From positions 11,610,024-11,674,023 of the forward strand of contig JAKZAN010000001.1 of NCBI GenBank assembly GCA_023053545.1: 64,000 bases of DNA, read 5' to 3'. Position numbers and translations under genes: made by a program. The notes beneath the pieces were generated by a model. That model ran no database searches. It was not told the DNA's origin and saw only the letters and a list, made by a program, of their open reading frames with translations. This document shows positions 23,402-34,144 of this stretch, piece after piece; the first letter of the stretch is position 1; the number at the start of each line of letters is the position of its first letter. The stretch comes from Lepidurus packardi. Its lineage: Eukaryota; Arthropoda; Branchiopoda; Notostraca; Triopsidae.

Positions 23402-23868
23402 CTAAAAGAGATAGTGGCTAAATTGCATTACAGCAAATTTAACTGCCTGGAGCTCCTTCCGCGTTACACAGTAACGACTCTCTGGTCTCATCAAGCATGG
23501 ACTTGCATATGCTATAGGCCGTTCAACACCGTCAATTTCTTGTGACAACACGGCTCCTAGCCCAATATTACTGGCGTTGCTGTCCACTAGAAGTGTTTTG
23601 GACAGATCAGGAAAAGCGAGTACAGGAGTTGAAGAAAGGAGCCGTTTAGGATCTGTAAAAGCTTCCTCACATAACACGGACCACTCAAAGGGAACATTCT
23701 TTTCGGTTAGTTTATATAGCGGCTTGGCAATGTCAGCAAAACCTTTCACAAATCGACGATAGTATGAAGATCGAGGAAACTATTCAATTCATCACTGGTC
23801 ACTGGTCGGGACCATTCCACGATTGCTTTAGTTTTTTCAGGACGTCGAAATGAGTTTTCAGGACGTCT
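23402..23868 (-). pseudogene. Ty3/gypsy pol fragment, U4
   Basis: Same fragment and frameshift as in U2; part of the repeated unit. Confidence 0.85.
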
Positions 23869-23874
23869 TCGAGG

Positions 23875-24105
23875 TCACACAAGTGTAATATTGTCTTCGA
23901 TTTCTTGATAAAGGGCTTTCAAGTCTTGAAGGTATTCTTCGAGGGAGCTCAGGAGATCAGCACTGGCTTCTTGTTTCGTGGGGGCGTCTTCTTGCTCAAG
24001 GTTATTCATTGTTTCGAAGGTATTAACGATGGATTGAGAAAGTAGAGAGGATTTGATCTTCACTCGATCAATGGACTTCGTTTCTGTGCGGCTCATCCTG
24101 GTCAC
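23875..24105 (-). pseudogene. Gag-like small ORF, U4
   Basis: Copy of the 76-codon frame described at 13087-13317, unchanged. Confidence 0.4.
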
Positions 24106-24613
24106 GGCACTAAATGTGGAGGATTTGGGTATGAATAAGAATAAGATGGTCCCTGCGTTGTGATTAGGGGCTACTTCTGAAGAATAGGATGGATGAGAGC
24201 ACCTTTTAAAAGACGTTTCGTAGACTTTGCATCCGGAAAGTCCGATTTGTAAGGTTCAGCCATTGTTATTTCGTCTATTCTAATTAGCAAGTACGTATTA
24301 CGGGGAGCGCTCTATGGGTACAACAAATACGCAAGTACGTATTACAGGGTGAGGGAGCAAAACATCTCATTTGGAACTGAAGGAAAGTCAAAAACATCTC
24401 AAAATCAGCAGTACTAAATGAGTAAAAAGTCATTTCAAAGTTTATTACAAGGCAAACTTGTATTCTCTTCTCAAGTCCTTCCAGATTTCATTTCAAGGGC
24501 CACAAATGATGTCGAAACTACCCAGTTCGAATTTTCGTTTCAACACAGGCTAAGAAGAACGACCTGGCCAAAGCCGACATATAATAGTATGAAACAGGGT
24601 CCAGTTAGCCTGC

Positions 24614-25956
24614 TTAAAGCCTGTCCGTTTTGCCAATGCCGCGCTTTCCGGAGAACAAACGCTTGGGCAGTTTAACCGAAATATGTCTGTCAGCTTCACC
24701 AGCTTTGCCCATGCGGCCTTGCGTCCAACGAGCTTCAACTTGTTCTTCATCTACAAGTAACACTAAACATTAAGTAACTACAATCAACTAAAATAAACCC
24801 AATTTAGTAATTACTTCTGGGTTCTTGACTCTACTCTGGTCACGTGGAGTAACGCGAGAAGAGCTAGACGTACACGGCCTTCTTCATCCATGCGAGCTTT
24901 CTTGATTGGCTTACGCGAAATTGAAATCGAACGAGACTGATTGAAATGGGCCTACTAAAGCATAAAGTTGGTTAAAAACCGTGTTCGGTTATAAAAATAT
25001 CTATACAAAAAATACCTTCTCTGTGCCAGCCAAATCCATTCCCAAGTTCTCCATTTCTTCCCTCATCGGCTAACGGAGAGCTCTCGCTTCCTACCAGCCC
25101 TTGGCATGACAGGTTTGCCTCCACTCTTTCCCAGACGAGCTTCAACAGACATAGTTTTAGCCTTGTCTCGAATTTGCTTGGCGAGTTGATGGACTTCCTT
25201 TGTCTCTTCATCACTGGGTTCGTCAAACTTCAGCTCGCAGTTCTTTCTCTTTCTCCAAGTGCTAAAATTTCTGAAAAAAAAAGAAAAAAGTAAAAAAAAC
25301 CGGCCGAAGATAAAACGATAAACTAACCACCATAAGATCCGGATCAATGTAGTCGGCAACGTTTTTGTTTTATCAGAATTCTGGAATTTTGTCGTATTTG
25401 AAGTCGTATGGCAGGTCATAATTCTTTCTCTAATCCACAAAATGTGGACGTCCCCTTGTTCCAATTCGATAGCTCGTCCCGTCCTTTTCGTTTTCTCCTT
25501 CTCAGCTTGAGCTGCTTTCTTCTGCGAATCCGGAATGCAAACTGGACGAACAACGTTATCTCTTCGCCTGGGTTCGCCTACGTTTAGACGGTTCAAGACG
25601 CCTTCTACCTTCTAGCTACACATCTTACCTTCCACACGATGAGCTAGCAATCAACGCGCACAAGCCTAGACAATCCAAATTGAACACCAGAAAACAAATA
25701 AATAATCCGCCCTTACGTCTGACTTTACTTCCACTACTCCTTCTTCGGTGACGGTAGACATTTGCAGAATTGGGACATGATCATTCTCGAACGCTTTTTG
25801 AAAGTAACAAGCATGGGCTAATAAAGCAAATATTAGTAAAAATATCACACTGGATAATGAAGCATATACCTTGTTAGTAAATAGTGGCTTCATGCTCTCA
25901 AAGAGATGAATCTGTTCTTCAAGTCTGTGTCCGCATTGCTCAGAAATAAGGGCAAT
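24614..25956 (-). pseudogene. NOG1 3' exons, type B, U4
   Basis: Same content as 18841-20183, offset by 5773 bp. Confidence 0.83.
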
Positions 25957-26301
25957 AGTAGGGCAGGTCTTCTGGTCCTTTTATAACTTGAAGGTGAGAA
26001 ACATGAAAGGTACAAGCACTGTAAGTATGTTAGTATAGAGAGTTTGAAGTTTGTTACCCATCAATCCTTCCTAATGCACTCACAATGGAAAAAAGTCCAA
26101 TCCAATATAGCTATTGTCATGCTCGAGCTATCTGTGTGGCTACCACGCGTTCTCTCATCAGGTTTTGCATCTGAATTTGTCTTTCCAGTTGTTATTATTA
26201 TACATAAAAATATGAATACTTAACTAGAAATTAACCAAGCTTACGTTCACCCGACCCATTTCTATCATGAACTCCTGGTTCTACCCCGTATTCTTGTGCA
26301 A
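25957..26301 (-). pseudogene. PLGRKT fragment, U4
   Basis: As in U3, with the acceptor mutated to AACAA. Confidence 0.6.
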
Positions 26302-26714
26302 TGGACGAACAACGTTATCTCTTCGCCTGGGTTCGCCTACGTTTAGACGGTTCAAGACGCCTTCTACCTTCTAGCTACGCATCTTGCCTACCACAAGATG
26401 AGCTAGCAATCAACGCTCACAAGCCTAGACAATCGAAATTGAACACCAGAAAACAAATAAATAATACGCCCTTACGTCTGACTTTACTTCCACTACTCCT
26501 TCTTCGGTAGACATTTGCACAATTGGGACATGATCATTCTCGAACGCTTTTTGAAAGTAACAAGCATGGGCTAATAAAGCAAATATAAGTAAAAAATATC
26601 ACACTGGATAATGAAGCATATGATTTGTTAGTCAATAGTGGCTTGATGCCCTCAAAGAGAAGAATCTGTTCTTCAAGTCTGTGTCCGCATTGCTCAGAAA
26701 TAAGGGCAATAGTC
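26302..26714 (-). pseudogene. NOG1 fragment, type A, U4/U5 border
   Basis: Same truncated type A copy as at 9741-10153. Confidence 0.75.
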
Positions 26715-28766
26715 GGCCGATTTATAGGTGTTATACAGGAGTTGTTTTGCCGCCATATTAATCAAATGTCGCCCAGACACCGGTAAAGAAGCCGTCAACA
26801 TATCGCATATTAGTCCAACCCTCTACCGTTGATGCTGTTGATAACAACCCGAAGGAAGCGGGTTCGGGAACCAACCAAAGACGTACTCCGACACTCCGGG
26901 TTCGTTACGCCATCTGGTGGACGGAAACATGACATGACAGATTCGAATCTCTAAGATCATTTAAGATTCATATGCAAGTTATTGCCGGAGAAAGCCCTCT
27001 AGGTCGCCATTATGACGAGAAGTTAGCAACTCTATTTTTCTTTAAGGTGGACTATGTAATTGTAAAGGAAATTTTTAGGTTTGGTCCGCGATTTCCTGCC
27101 AATGTGATAGTAAAGATTTGAAATTCCCGCCCTTCTCCCCTCCACTAGATGACGCAATGAACACGGAACTGGCCACCCCGGAAGTTACGCCAAGTGACGC
27201 TATAACTTTCATTGTTTGTCACTTGTTTTGATAAGTCTTCTTGCTATCGTTAACCCGAAAGGAGCATTTTGCATTTTCCCCCAAAGTTTTCGTGTATTGT
27301 GCCCTCAGTTTTTAAACCTTAAAAGGTTCCTTATTTCATCCGGGTTGCCTGGACCATGGGTAAGCGTTTTTTGCCTTTTTGTTTGCCATTCAAGTACATC
27401 TAGTCTTAGAAGAAGCTTAGCCAAATAGTTTCAACCGCGAGTGCTGTGATTTTTCCCTTTCGATAAGAAAGCAACAGAGTTGTAACAGGAGTCCTAATCG
27501 GTTTTTATTTTTCAGAAATACCCATAAAAAATTGTGAACGAAGTCCTTATCGTCTTGTTGTACTTTGGAGGTCATGGATGTCCGAATTCTCCTGAAATCC
27601 TAAGCAGCTTTTTTCTGTATGTTGTTTGCTATGTACGTTTGTTGTACGTACGTATTTTTCTGTGATATATATTATGGGACCTTTTTTCAGTCTCCCTAAC
27701 ACTTGACTTGTGTTTTTTACTTAACAGATGACGCTGCTCCACGGATCGCTTTGCCTCGTTCGTGGCATGCCTGTGCGCGAGCCTTTAAGGTAAGATCAAT
27801 ACAATCCCCTAAGGGGATTTCTTTTGACTAATACGATCTTCTGTATCTATCTGGCGTAGCAATTGCTATGTGAGTCAAGTACCTAATATGCTTTTATCTT
27901 GGTTAACAGGTACGTGCTTATCGCAGCTTGCCCTGGGCGACCCTGTCGCGCATCTGGGGGCGACTGGCCAACACCCGTTTGCCTCAGTGGACGAGGAAGC
28001 AGGTCCTTGGCTTCTACGAGCGGAGGTTTGGCGTAAACGTCGGAGAAGCCGCATCCGACCACTCCAGCATGGGCGAATTTTTTCGACGGCCGCTTAAACC
28101 AGGCGCACGCCCTATCGACACTACGGGCTGCATTGTAAGTTGATTGGGTTTTTTATGCACTCATTTCTCGTACTAAATATTGTTTGTTTTCTACAACAGG
28201 TGTCACCAGCCGATGGGAAAGTCCTCCATTTTGGCGCAGTGGACCAGAATGGGACTGTTGGGACAGGCGAAGGGGGTGCCTTACTCCCTGAGCCAGTTTT
28301 TGGGACCCTCTGAACTGGTGCAACTCTCAACAGGGTCCCCAACCTCCGGCCTCCACTACTGTTTCATCCATCAGGCGCCCGGGGACTACTATGAGTTTCA
28401 TTCCCCCGTTGACTGGGATATTTCATTGCGGCGACATTTTCCAGGTATTTCGTCATGAGAACAACAAGGGGTGTTACTAACCGGAATATTATCTTAGAGG
28501 AAATGTTTAGTGTGAACCCAAGCGTTTGCAAATGGGTCCCCGGCTTACTTGCCCTCAACGAGCGAGCCGTTTACTTTGGCCAGTGGCAGTACGGCTTGTT
28601 CAGCATGACAGCGGTAGGAGCTACCAATGTCGGCTCCATATACGTCTATAAAGACCCGGTAAGTTAGTCGACGAGTTTGCGTTTTTTAAAGTGACTTAAC
28701 AGTTTTCTTTTCTTTTTATTGTAGGAATTGGAAACATACTGTCGTGCTGGACGTCGCAAGACGACG
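26313..28766. repeat. Tandem array unit U5, left part, cut by a Polinton
   Basis: Identity with U4 runs to ...GCAAGACGACG inside the last PISD exon, then switches to the Polinton end. The unit resumes at 42024 at a point that in U4 lies about 614 bp further on (near 23607). The insertion therefore goes with loss of the PISD 3' end and part of the gypsy remnant. Confidence 0.9.
27728..28766 (+). pseudogene. PISD: PISD copy U5: frameshifted and cut by Polinton
   Basis: Exon 2 reads GRLANT with RKQV. Exon 3 has an extra G (GAATGGGACTG near 28250 instead of GAATGGACTG) that shifts the frame after SPADG. Exon 5 starts at 28725 but is replaced by Polinton sequence at 28767, before the self-cleavage motif. 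It cannot give an active enzyme. Confidence 0.85.
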
Positions 28767-29470
28767 ACACTTTTCGAGATTCATCATTTAAGTTAAAGAC
28801 ACTTTTTTTTTCACAAAATACACACATACATTTAAGTAAAGACAGTTTTTCAAAAATAGACATTAAAGTTAATGACACTTTTTTCGGAGATAGACATTTA
28901 AGTTAAAGACACTTTTTGTAAGTTTAACCTTTGAAATGTATTTTCTTTCAACAAATACAATTACAAATTCATTCAAAATAATGGTTGGTGGTTTCACTAC
29001 ACTGTAAGATTTTTTGGAGAGTGTGCCATCATGCTCATCAGGCTATCAACTGTTGCACACACACTGATAACACCAACTCACCCACTCTTGCGTTTGCACA
29101 GCCCCTCTGGCTAGGGTGCTTGTCAGCTCACACTCATGTGTTTGACACCCCCCTCAAGCTGCTGTGTTGGTCAATCCCCACTCTTCCATAGGCATGATTC
29201 CTCAGATGGGCGCGCTTGACAACCCCCACTCTGACATCTGTGCAACCCTTAGGCTGAACGGTTTCAAAATCCCCAATTCTCACAACCGCACACACACACA
29301 CACACTCATTCCAACCAGTGTTTGACAAACTCAAGGCTATCACCAGCACGTCTCCTGTTTATGAAACCAGTGGAACCAACACAGATCAACACGGTGGTTC
29401 AATAAACTCTGCTAGAGCATAAGAATGGCTGAAGACTTGGCTGTAGTCTATTTGAGATTAGTCGACAACA
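28767..29470 (+). repeat. Polinton left terminal inverted repeat
   Basis: About 704 bp matching the reverse complement of 40874-41420 and beyond. From the outside: roughly four diverged copies of the TTTAAGTTAAAGACACTTTT repeat, a conserved block (28930-29280), a CA microsatellite (about 29284-29304), and the first 15 codons of the TIR-linked gene. It ends at GTCGACAACA. Confidence 0.88.
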
Positions 29471-29544
29471 TAAATGTCTCTAATAACATAGAGATACACC
29501 ATCTGTATTGTTTGACATTGTCAGAAATACACTATTTGTATTGA
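29425..29544 (+). pseudogene. Truncated left-end copy of the TIR-linked gene
   Basis: Because the start of the 147-aa gene lies inside the inverted repeat, it is present at both ends. Here ATG plus 15 shared codons (MAEDLAVVYLRLVDN) run out of the repeat into unrelated sequence and stop after 39 codons, just before the convergent protease gene. Probably without function. Confidence 0.7.
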
Positions 29545-29556
29545 AATTTGTTTGTA

Positions 29557-30117
29557 TTATTCATCATCATCATACAAAGCTCGACAGGTTTGGTCAGTAC
29601 ACACAATTCGTAGGGGTTTCAATTGTAATCCATATCTTTGTTGAATTTGCTTTTCAACCCAGCGATCTTGTTGTAAAAGTCGAGTTTTACCGCTATTGCA
29701 ACGAAAAGGAATTAGAATATTTTTCAAAGAATGATTTCGAGCTCGCTGTAAAGCCACATAAAGACACCATTGTCCACAAGCGCGCGATGTAGGATGTTGA
29801 AGGGTTAAAGGATGGTTTTGCCAGAGGTGCGAACCACACCATGTGGCAAAGTCCGGATGGTAGCTATGGATGCTTTGACCTAAACTATCGAAAAATTCAA
29901 CTGGTTGCAGCGGGGTGACAATAGCCGGAACATAAATTAAAAGCCAATGAACACCTTCATGTTGATGAGGGTGAGTGTTGCAAATAACAAGTAAAGGTTT
30001 CCCAGAGTTGGACTTGAGACGAGTAAGATGGTCGCGAGGAATAACCCAAGTTTCAAAACCACGTTTTTGAATAACAGGGTCATGACGCAAGATATGATAA
30101 AGCTGGCTAGTATTCAT
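29557..30117 (-). CDS. Adenain-like cysteine protease (Polinton PRO)
   Basis: Virion maturation protease of the adenovirus/Polinton C5 type. I prefer the internal start MNTSQLYHIL (186 aa) over an upstream ATG at 30150, because Polinton proteases usually start with such a short MNT-type leader. Catalytic residues in this numbering: His57 in EGVHWLLIYV, the acid Asp77 in EFFDSLG, Gln107 as oxyanion residue, and nucleophile Cys114 in SRACGQWCLYV. The order His-Asp-Gln-Cys and the spacing fit adenain. It is the last gene of the rightward-to-leftward late cluster, 76 bp past the TIR inner end and downstream of the capsid gene. Confidence 0.88.
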   Translation of the reverse strand: MNTSQLYHILRHDPVIQKRGFETWVIPRDHLTRLKSNSGKPLLVICNTHPHQHEGVHWLLIYVPAIVTPLQPVEFFDSLGQSIHSYHPDFATWCGSHLWQNHPLTLQHPTSRACGQWCLYVALQRARNHSLKNILIPFRCNSGKTRLLQQDRWVEKQIQQRYGLQLKPLRIVCTDQTCRALYDDDE

Positions 30118-30225
30118 AGCTAAATAAATCAAGACTTTTATCCACTTCAAAGGTTTGGTGTGTATTGATGATTCAAAGGTTCACTGTCAACAAACATTTG
30201 AACCATGAAAACATAACTAATCAAC

Positions 30226-31518
30226 TCATTCAACGAGAATTTGACGAGCACTATCAATTTGCAACAAAGAATCTGTTTCGCTAAAAACAATCATAGTTAA
30301 AGAATCGACTACTGCTTTAGAAAAGCGAACATCTATTTTCAAATTCCCCTCTTTCAACATTCCAAAACCTTCGGTGACGGGAATAATTTGAAAACCGTAA
30401 AGACGATAGTACTGTTGGTAAAGTTCACGTTCAAATGATAGTCCAACCTCTGAGTTCACTAGATTGTAACAATCTAAAAGCGAGTAATAACCCAACAGGT
30501 ATTCATCAGAACCAACAGGAATACTTGGAAAAGGAACTTCTTCATTGTTGAGGGACACGCTTATGGTAGATACATTATGATGTTGAAACAGGTAAGGATT
30601 GCTGAGCCAATCACCCATGAAAGCTTTAGTAGGCAAGAAACCGATAACTATCCGTCGAGGAACGCGACGCAGGTAGGAATCTTCCACAGTTTTTTGCATG
30701 GTGCCAGCAGGTATGGTAAAAGAGCGAACGTCAGTTTTAAGAAAAGGATATTTGGCTACATTACCCCCCAACAACATTTTCTCCAATCCTAAGCGATATT
30801 CAGAATTGAGAGTATGAACTCGCAACACCATTTGAGCTTTTTCGATAACAACTTTGTAGGAATAAGTCTGTGTTGCAGGTAACGCATTGTGGCTAATCAA
30901 GAAACTATCAGCTTGTCGATGTAACCGTAAGACGCAGCTTACATCGGGCAGCAACAGTTTGGGACATTGGAATAAATCCACATTCAAGACGCCCATAAGT
31001 TCCACTAATTTAGATTTTTCTGTGAAAGTTTTACGCAAAAGAGACGAAGTACTGGTTTCTATAACGTCAGCATTTTCATCTTTGACGTAGAGAGCAGCAG
31101 TACCAATACTTCGGTGATATTCTTCACCATGGCGTAGCAAACAATTTAAAAAACTTTTGTAACCGTAATTTTGCCCTGAAGAAGTGACAAGCGTATCGTT
31201 GAGATACAGATCAACTTGACTAAAGAGCGAATGAAGCAGATTGTTGACTGGAAAAACAGAATCTGAATCTGTAATATTAACCCCGTCGCTGCGTACAATT
31301 TTAACTTGCGCGTAAAGCTGGGGACGTTCCAGATCCAAAAATTGGTTGGAGTGGGTGGAAAAATTAAATTCTATAGGAGCTACATTGTCTTTGGATGACG
31401 CGCGAGTTTGAACAATAAAATCTTTAGATTGACTAATACCAGCTTCAGTATGAGGAATACTCAACAAGTCTAGTTTGTCTGAAATGAAAGGTGTGCTACC
31501 CTCGCGGGTGGTATCCAT
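30226..31518 (-). CDS. Major capsid protein, double jelly-roll (Polinton MCP)
   Basis: This 430-aa protein should build the pseudo-hexagonal capsomers. It matches the invertebrate Polinton capsid group that is often annotated as F54H12.2-like. The best block is VNNLLHSLFSQVDLYLNDTL with the following YGYKSFLNCLLRHG, then several beta-rich stretches including PRRIVIGFLPTKAFMGDWLSNPYLF and the C-terminal GNLKIDVRFSK. No frameshift is present. Only the TAG/ATG border, with no gap, separates it from the upstream core protein, so both are likely co-transcribed. The fold is inferred from the family and is not visible in the sequence itself. Confidence 0.83.
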   Translation of the reverse strand: MDTTREGSTPFISDKLDLLSIPHTEAGISQSKDFIVQTRASSKDNVAPIEFNFSTHSNQFLDLERPQLYAQVKIVRSDGVNITDSDSVFPVNNLLHSLFSQVDLYLNDTLVTSSGQNYGYKSFLNCLLRHGEEYHRSIGTAALYVKDENADVIETSTSSLLRKTFTEKSKLVELMGVLNVDLFQCPKLLLPDVSCVLRLHRQADSFLISHNALPATQTYSYKVVIEKAQMVLRVHTLNSEYRLGLEKMLLGGNVAKYPFLKTDVRSFTIPAGTMQKTVEDSYLRRVPRRIVIGFLPTKAFMGDWLSNPYLFQHHNVSTISVSLNNEEVPFPSIPVGSDEYLLGYYSLLDCYNLVNSEVGLSFERELYQQYYRLYGFQIIPVTEGFGMLKEGNLKIDVRFSKAVVDSLTMIVFSETDSLLQIDSARQILVE

Positions 31519-32082
31519 CTAACCGAATATATCGGTGGCTGTTTTTCGTTTAATTGAGCGCTTCTTGACACAAGGTTTTTTACGTTTGACTGCTGAAGAT
31601 TTACGTTTACGTCCGCTACCTGTTTGATAAGGTGCCACAGCACCCGCTAATTTTCGACGAGGACGACGACGACGACGACGAGATGTTTTCACAACTGTGG
31701 TGCTAGACATACTGAGCTGTCGTTGAAGAGGAGTTTTGTTTAAGAATTGAATGAACCCTTGTCCAACTTGAGCTTTTGCATCGTTGGTGTTGCGTTGCAA
31801 AATTTCTTGACCCATTTGTTGTAAACTTTCCATACCTCGAGTTTTCATGGTGTCTGTCAATTTCTTACCCGATGAGACATCACGAGCCACGTTTCTAACT
31901 AGATGTCTGAGCGAGGGTGCTACTAATCCACGGAAAATTGGTATTATGTAGCGCGAGAAAAATCCATAACCACGTTGACGGTGGTTGCCTCGATAAAAAG
32001 TTTCACCTCCACCACCTCGCTGTTGTGGGTTTAACGCCTTCATATAACATTCAACCGATAAACATCCCTTAAAAGGCGCCAT
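31519..32082 (-). CDS. Basic core or membrane-active minor virion protein
   Basis: I choose the start at 32082 (MAPFKGCLSVECYMKALN, 187 aa). The longer frame to 32184 would overlap the penton gene far more. After a Gly-rich stretch (QQRGGGGE) comes GYGFFSRYIIPIFRGLVAP, a hydrophobic amphipathic segment, and then a long tail rich in Arg and Lys, including runs such as SRRRRRRPRRK and KRKKPCVKKRSIKRK. A similar layout, a membrane-active segment plus basic DNA-binding tail, is known for adenovirus pVI/pX-like proteins and Polinton relatives. DNA condensation or membrane penetration is therefore inferred, not shown. It overlaps the end of the penton gene by 14 nt. Confidence 0.65.
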   Translation of the reverse strand: MAPFKGCLSVECYMKALNPQQRGGGGETFYRGNHRQRGYGFFSRYIIPIFRGLVAPSLRHLVRNVARDVSSGKKLTDTMKTRGMESLQQMGQEILQRNTNDAKAQVGQGFIQFLNKTPLQRQLSMSSTTVVKTSRRRRRRPRRKLAGAVAPYQTGSGRKRKSSAVKRKKPCVKKRSIKRKTATDIFG

Positions 32083-32938
32083 GAGAGCGAACTCGTTGTA
32101 GATGTAGTATAGCCGACACTGTCCCAGCTTGGAATAAAACAGGTAGACCAGTACCTGTCTTAATATAGATGTGAATTGTATCAATGTAACCTCGACTAAG
32201 GGGGATATAGTAATTGTGATTAAAACTAACTGAGACTAGGTCACCCTCTCTCATTTCGGTGGAAAGAGGGATGGTGCGTAAAAGAGGAGCGCTGGTATCC
32301 CCCACGAAACTCGATTGTATAATATCACAATAAACGTATAAATTGTGAGCACCACTTTTCAGATCTGGTGTTAGACTCGAATTACATTCCCCACGACCTT
32401 TGACCACCCGTAATTTGTCCTGATCCATGAACCCTAAGATAGCTTTAACCCGTGCCGGTAAAATAATTTCGCAAGCTTCCAATTCGGAACTCGGGGGTAG
32501 TTTCAAGCTCACTGTTTTCTTTTTGTCACGGTAAACAAATTCGACTCTCCGAGATTTATCCAATAGAGTCGGAAACATACGGTCAAGACCACTGTTGAGA
32601 TCGCTCACCAACCGATCTATAGAATCGTACACTTCCAAATTGTGTAAATTGATTTTAGTTAGCTCTTCCTTCGATGAAATTTCTACTACTTCTTTGGTTA
32701 AACCATCAGTCTGTTTTTTAGATTTGATTTCACTGTGTGCAATCATAAAATTCTCTTCTTCGCTTAAAGTATGCATACTGTTCACAAATAGAAATTCCAC
32801 CAAAGCCACCTCATACTCATCTACAGGGACATGTATTGGTTCACACAATAGAGTTCGATAATTACTCATAGTATTATGAGGATAATGCGACATGGATGAG
32901 TTAGAAGGTAACGTGATATACTTTTCATTGTGGGTCAT
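32069..32938 (-). CDS. Penton (minor capsid, single jelly-roll) protein
   Basis: This 289-aa protein should occupy the capsid vertices. The N-terminal block YITLPSNSSMSHYPHNTMSN, the following PVDEYEVALVEFLF, the strand LYVYCDIIQSSFVGD and the C-terminal YIDTIHIYIKTGTGLPVLF are hallmarks of the Polinton penton family. Its ATG overlaps the stop of the integrase gene by 4 nt (32935-32938), which points to one transcript. It overlaps the core protein gene downstream. No damage is seen. Confidence 0.85.
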   Translation of the reverse strand: MTHNEKYITLPSNSSMSHYPHNTMSNYRTLLCEPIHVPVDEYEVALVEFLFVNSMHTLSEEENFMIAHSEIKSKKQTDGLTKEVVEISSKEELTKINLHNLEVYDSIDRLVSDLNSGLDRMFPTLLDKSRRVEFVYRDKKKTVSLKLPPSSELEACEIILPARVKAILGFMDQDKLRVVKGRGECNSSLTPDLKSGAHNLYVYCDIIQSSFVGDTSAPLLRTIPLSTEMREGDLVSVSFNHNYYIPLSRGYIDTIHIYIKTGTGLPVLFQAGTVSAILHLQRVRSHGAF

Positions 32939-34143
32939 GGTGACTGTCGACTAGATCGCATGCGACCCGAATACAGATTGCTGGGAGGTTTTAAAGTCTT
33001 CCGTGTGCGGACAAAGTCTTGCCAGAAAGGTGTTAACTCTCGAGCGTTTACCCAAGTATTGAACTCGGTTGGCCAACCTTTCCATGTTATATAGTACTCG
33101 GTCTCACCCACCGAGTTGCGACGTTGTTTGAGCACTTTTTCGATGGGGTACAAAGCTTTAAAGTTAGGTGGCGCCACATGGGTTAATTCAATACCGTAAA
33201 ATTGACCAATAATATCTTCATTTTGGAGATCAACTAAATTGTAAGTTACAGGTTGAGTAAGATTCACCGTTTCAATCTTGTATATCTCGTATGTGTTTTG
33301 AACAATATAGCCTTTATTAAAAAATGGTTTTGTATCGTTTTTAATCCGTACGTAATCACCCACACTGAAGGCGGGCTGACGAGTTTTAACAGCTGCACTG
33401 CGCATCTTATGAATATGTCGAGCTACCTCATCTTGGTTTTCCACGGTGACTTCCACAGGAGCCCGACCTATGGTTCGATGGTAACTCCGATTGTAGTTAT
33501 CCACTAATTGTGGCAACACATCTATGAAACGTTCGGTATGATGTTGAGTCATGTAACGCGAGATTCGCTCTAGGAGGGTGCGATGGACTCGTTCCACAAT
33601 CGGTGCTTTAGTTTCTTGAGTCCGAGTTAGATAAAATTTGACACCTACGTCTTTAAGATATTTTTGGAACGCGTGATTGAGAAATTCTGTACCCTGATCC
33701 GTGTTGAAATGTTTGGGTATTAATCTTGTGTTTGTAATATGTTGTTGTAAGGTTGCGAGTACAGTAGGTCCAGTCTTGTTGGGGATAGGATAGACCCAGA
33801 GATAACGACTATGAACATCAATAATAGTAAAAAGAAAGTTCATTCCATTATTCATTCGACTCCAGCGTTGTACATCGACCAAATCAGCCTGCCAAAGATC
33901 ATGAAGCGTAGAAGTGATTACATATCGACGTGGAAAGCGACGAGGATTGTTCCGATGTAGAGTATAACTATTAAGATAGCTCAAAGCTTGACGGGCGGTG
34001 GCAAGGTTAATATTAGTGGCTTTCGGGTATTGCTGTTTGGCGTAACGCAACAAACGTTGTAAACCACCATAAGCACCCAAAGACGAAGGATCCGTATAGA
34101 GTTGATGCCAATCGTCTCGAGTAAGCCATGTCTTTTCTACCAT
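32935..34143 (-). CDS. Retrovirus-like integrase with C-terminal chromodomain
   Basis: This 402-aa enzyme should insert the element. The catalytic triad is Asp87 (LWQADLVDV), Asp149 (NTDQGTEF) and Glu184 (PIVERVHRT). The gap between the last two is 34 residues, one fewer than the usual DD35E. An N-terminal region precedes it, without an obvious HHCC zinc finger. After an SH3-like segment (FSVGDYVRIK, 259-268) comes a chromodomain at about 331-372, with aromatic positions in YYITWKGWPTEFNTW. Chromodomains in integrases can bind histone marks and guide integration, so heterochromatin targeting is a reasonable inference. Intact, and tightly packed with the penton gene and the 286-aa gene. Confidence 0.92.
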   Translation of the reverse strand: MVEKTWLTRDDWHQLYTDPSSLGAYGGLQRLLRYAKQQYPKATNINLATARQALSYLNSYTLHRNNPRRFPRRYVITSTLHDLWQADLVDVQRWSRMNNGMNFLFTIIDVHSRYLWVYPIPNKTGPTVLATLQQHITNTRLIPKHFNTDQGTEFLNHAFQKYLKDVGVKFYLTRTQETKAPIVERVHRTLLERISRYMTQHHTERFIDVLPQLVDNYNRSYHRTIGRAPVEVTVENQDEVARHIHKMRSAAVKTRQPAFSVGDYVRIKNDTKPFFNKGYIVQNTYEIYKIETVNLTQPVTYNLVDLQNEDIIGQFYGIELTHVAPPNFKALYPIEKVLKQRRNSVGETEYYITWKGWPTEFNTWVNARELTPFWQDFVRTRKTLKPPSNLYSGRMRSSRQSP

Positions 34144-34144
34144 T

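Larger units (their letters stand above)
20540..26312. repeat. Tandem array unit U4 (5773 bp)
   Basis: Same length and order as U3. A few substitutions around 24130-24240 are shared with the segment at 42550-42660 but not with U2 or U3, so U4 is closer to U5 there. Confidence 0.93.

Noticed and set aside
29508-29792. A 94-codon + frame over the Polinton protease
   Set aside because: It is the shadow of the protease gene on the other strand; the protease has all catalytic residues.
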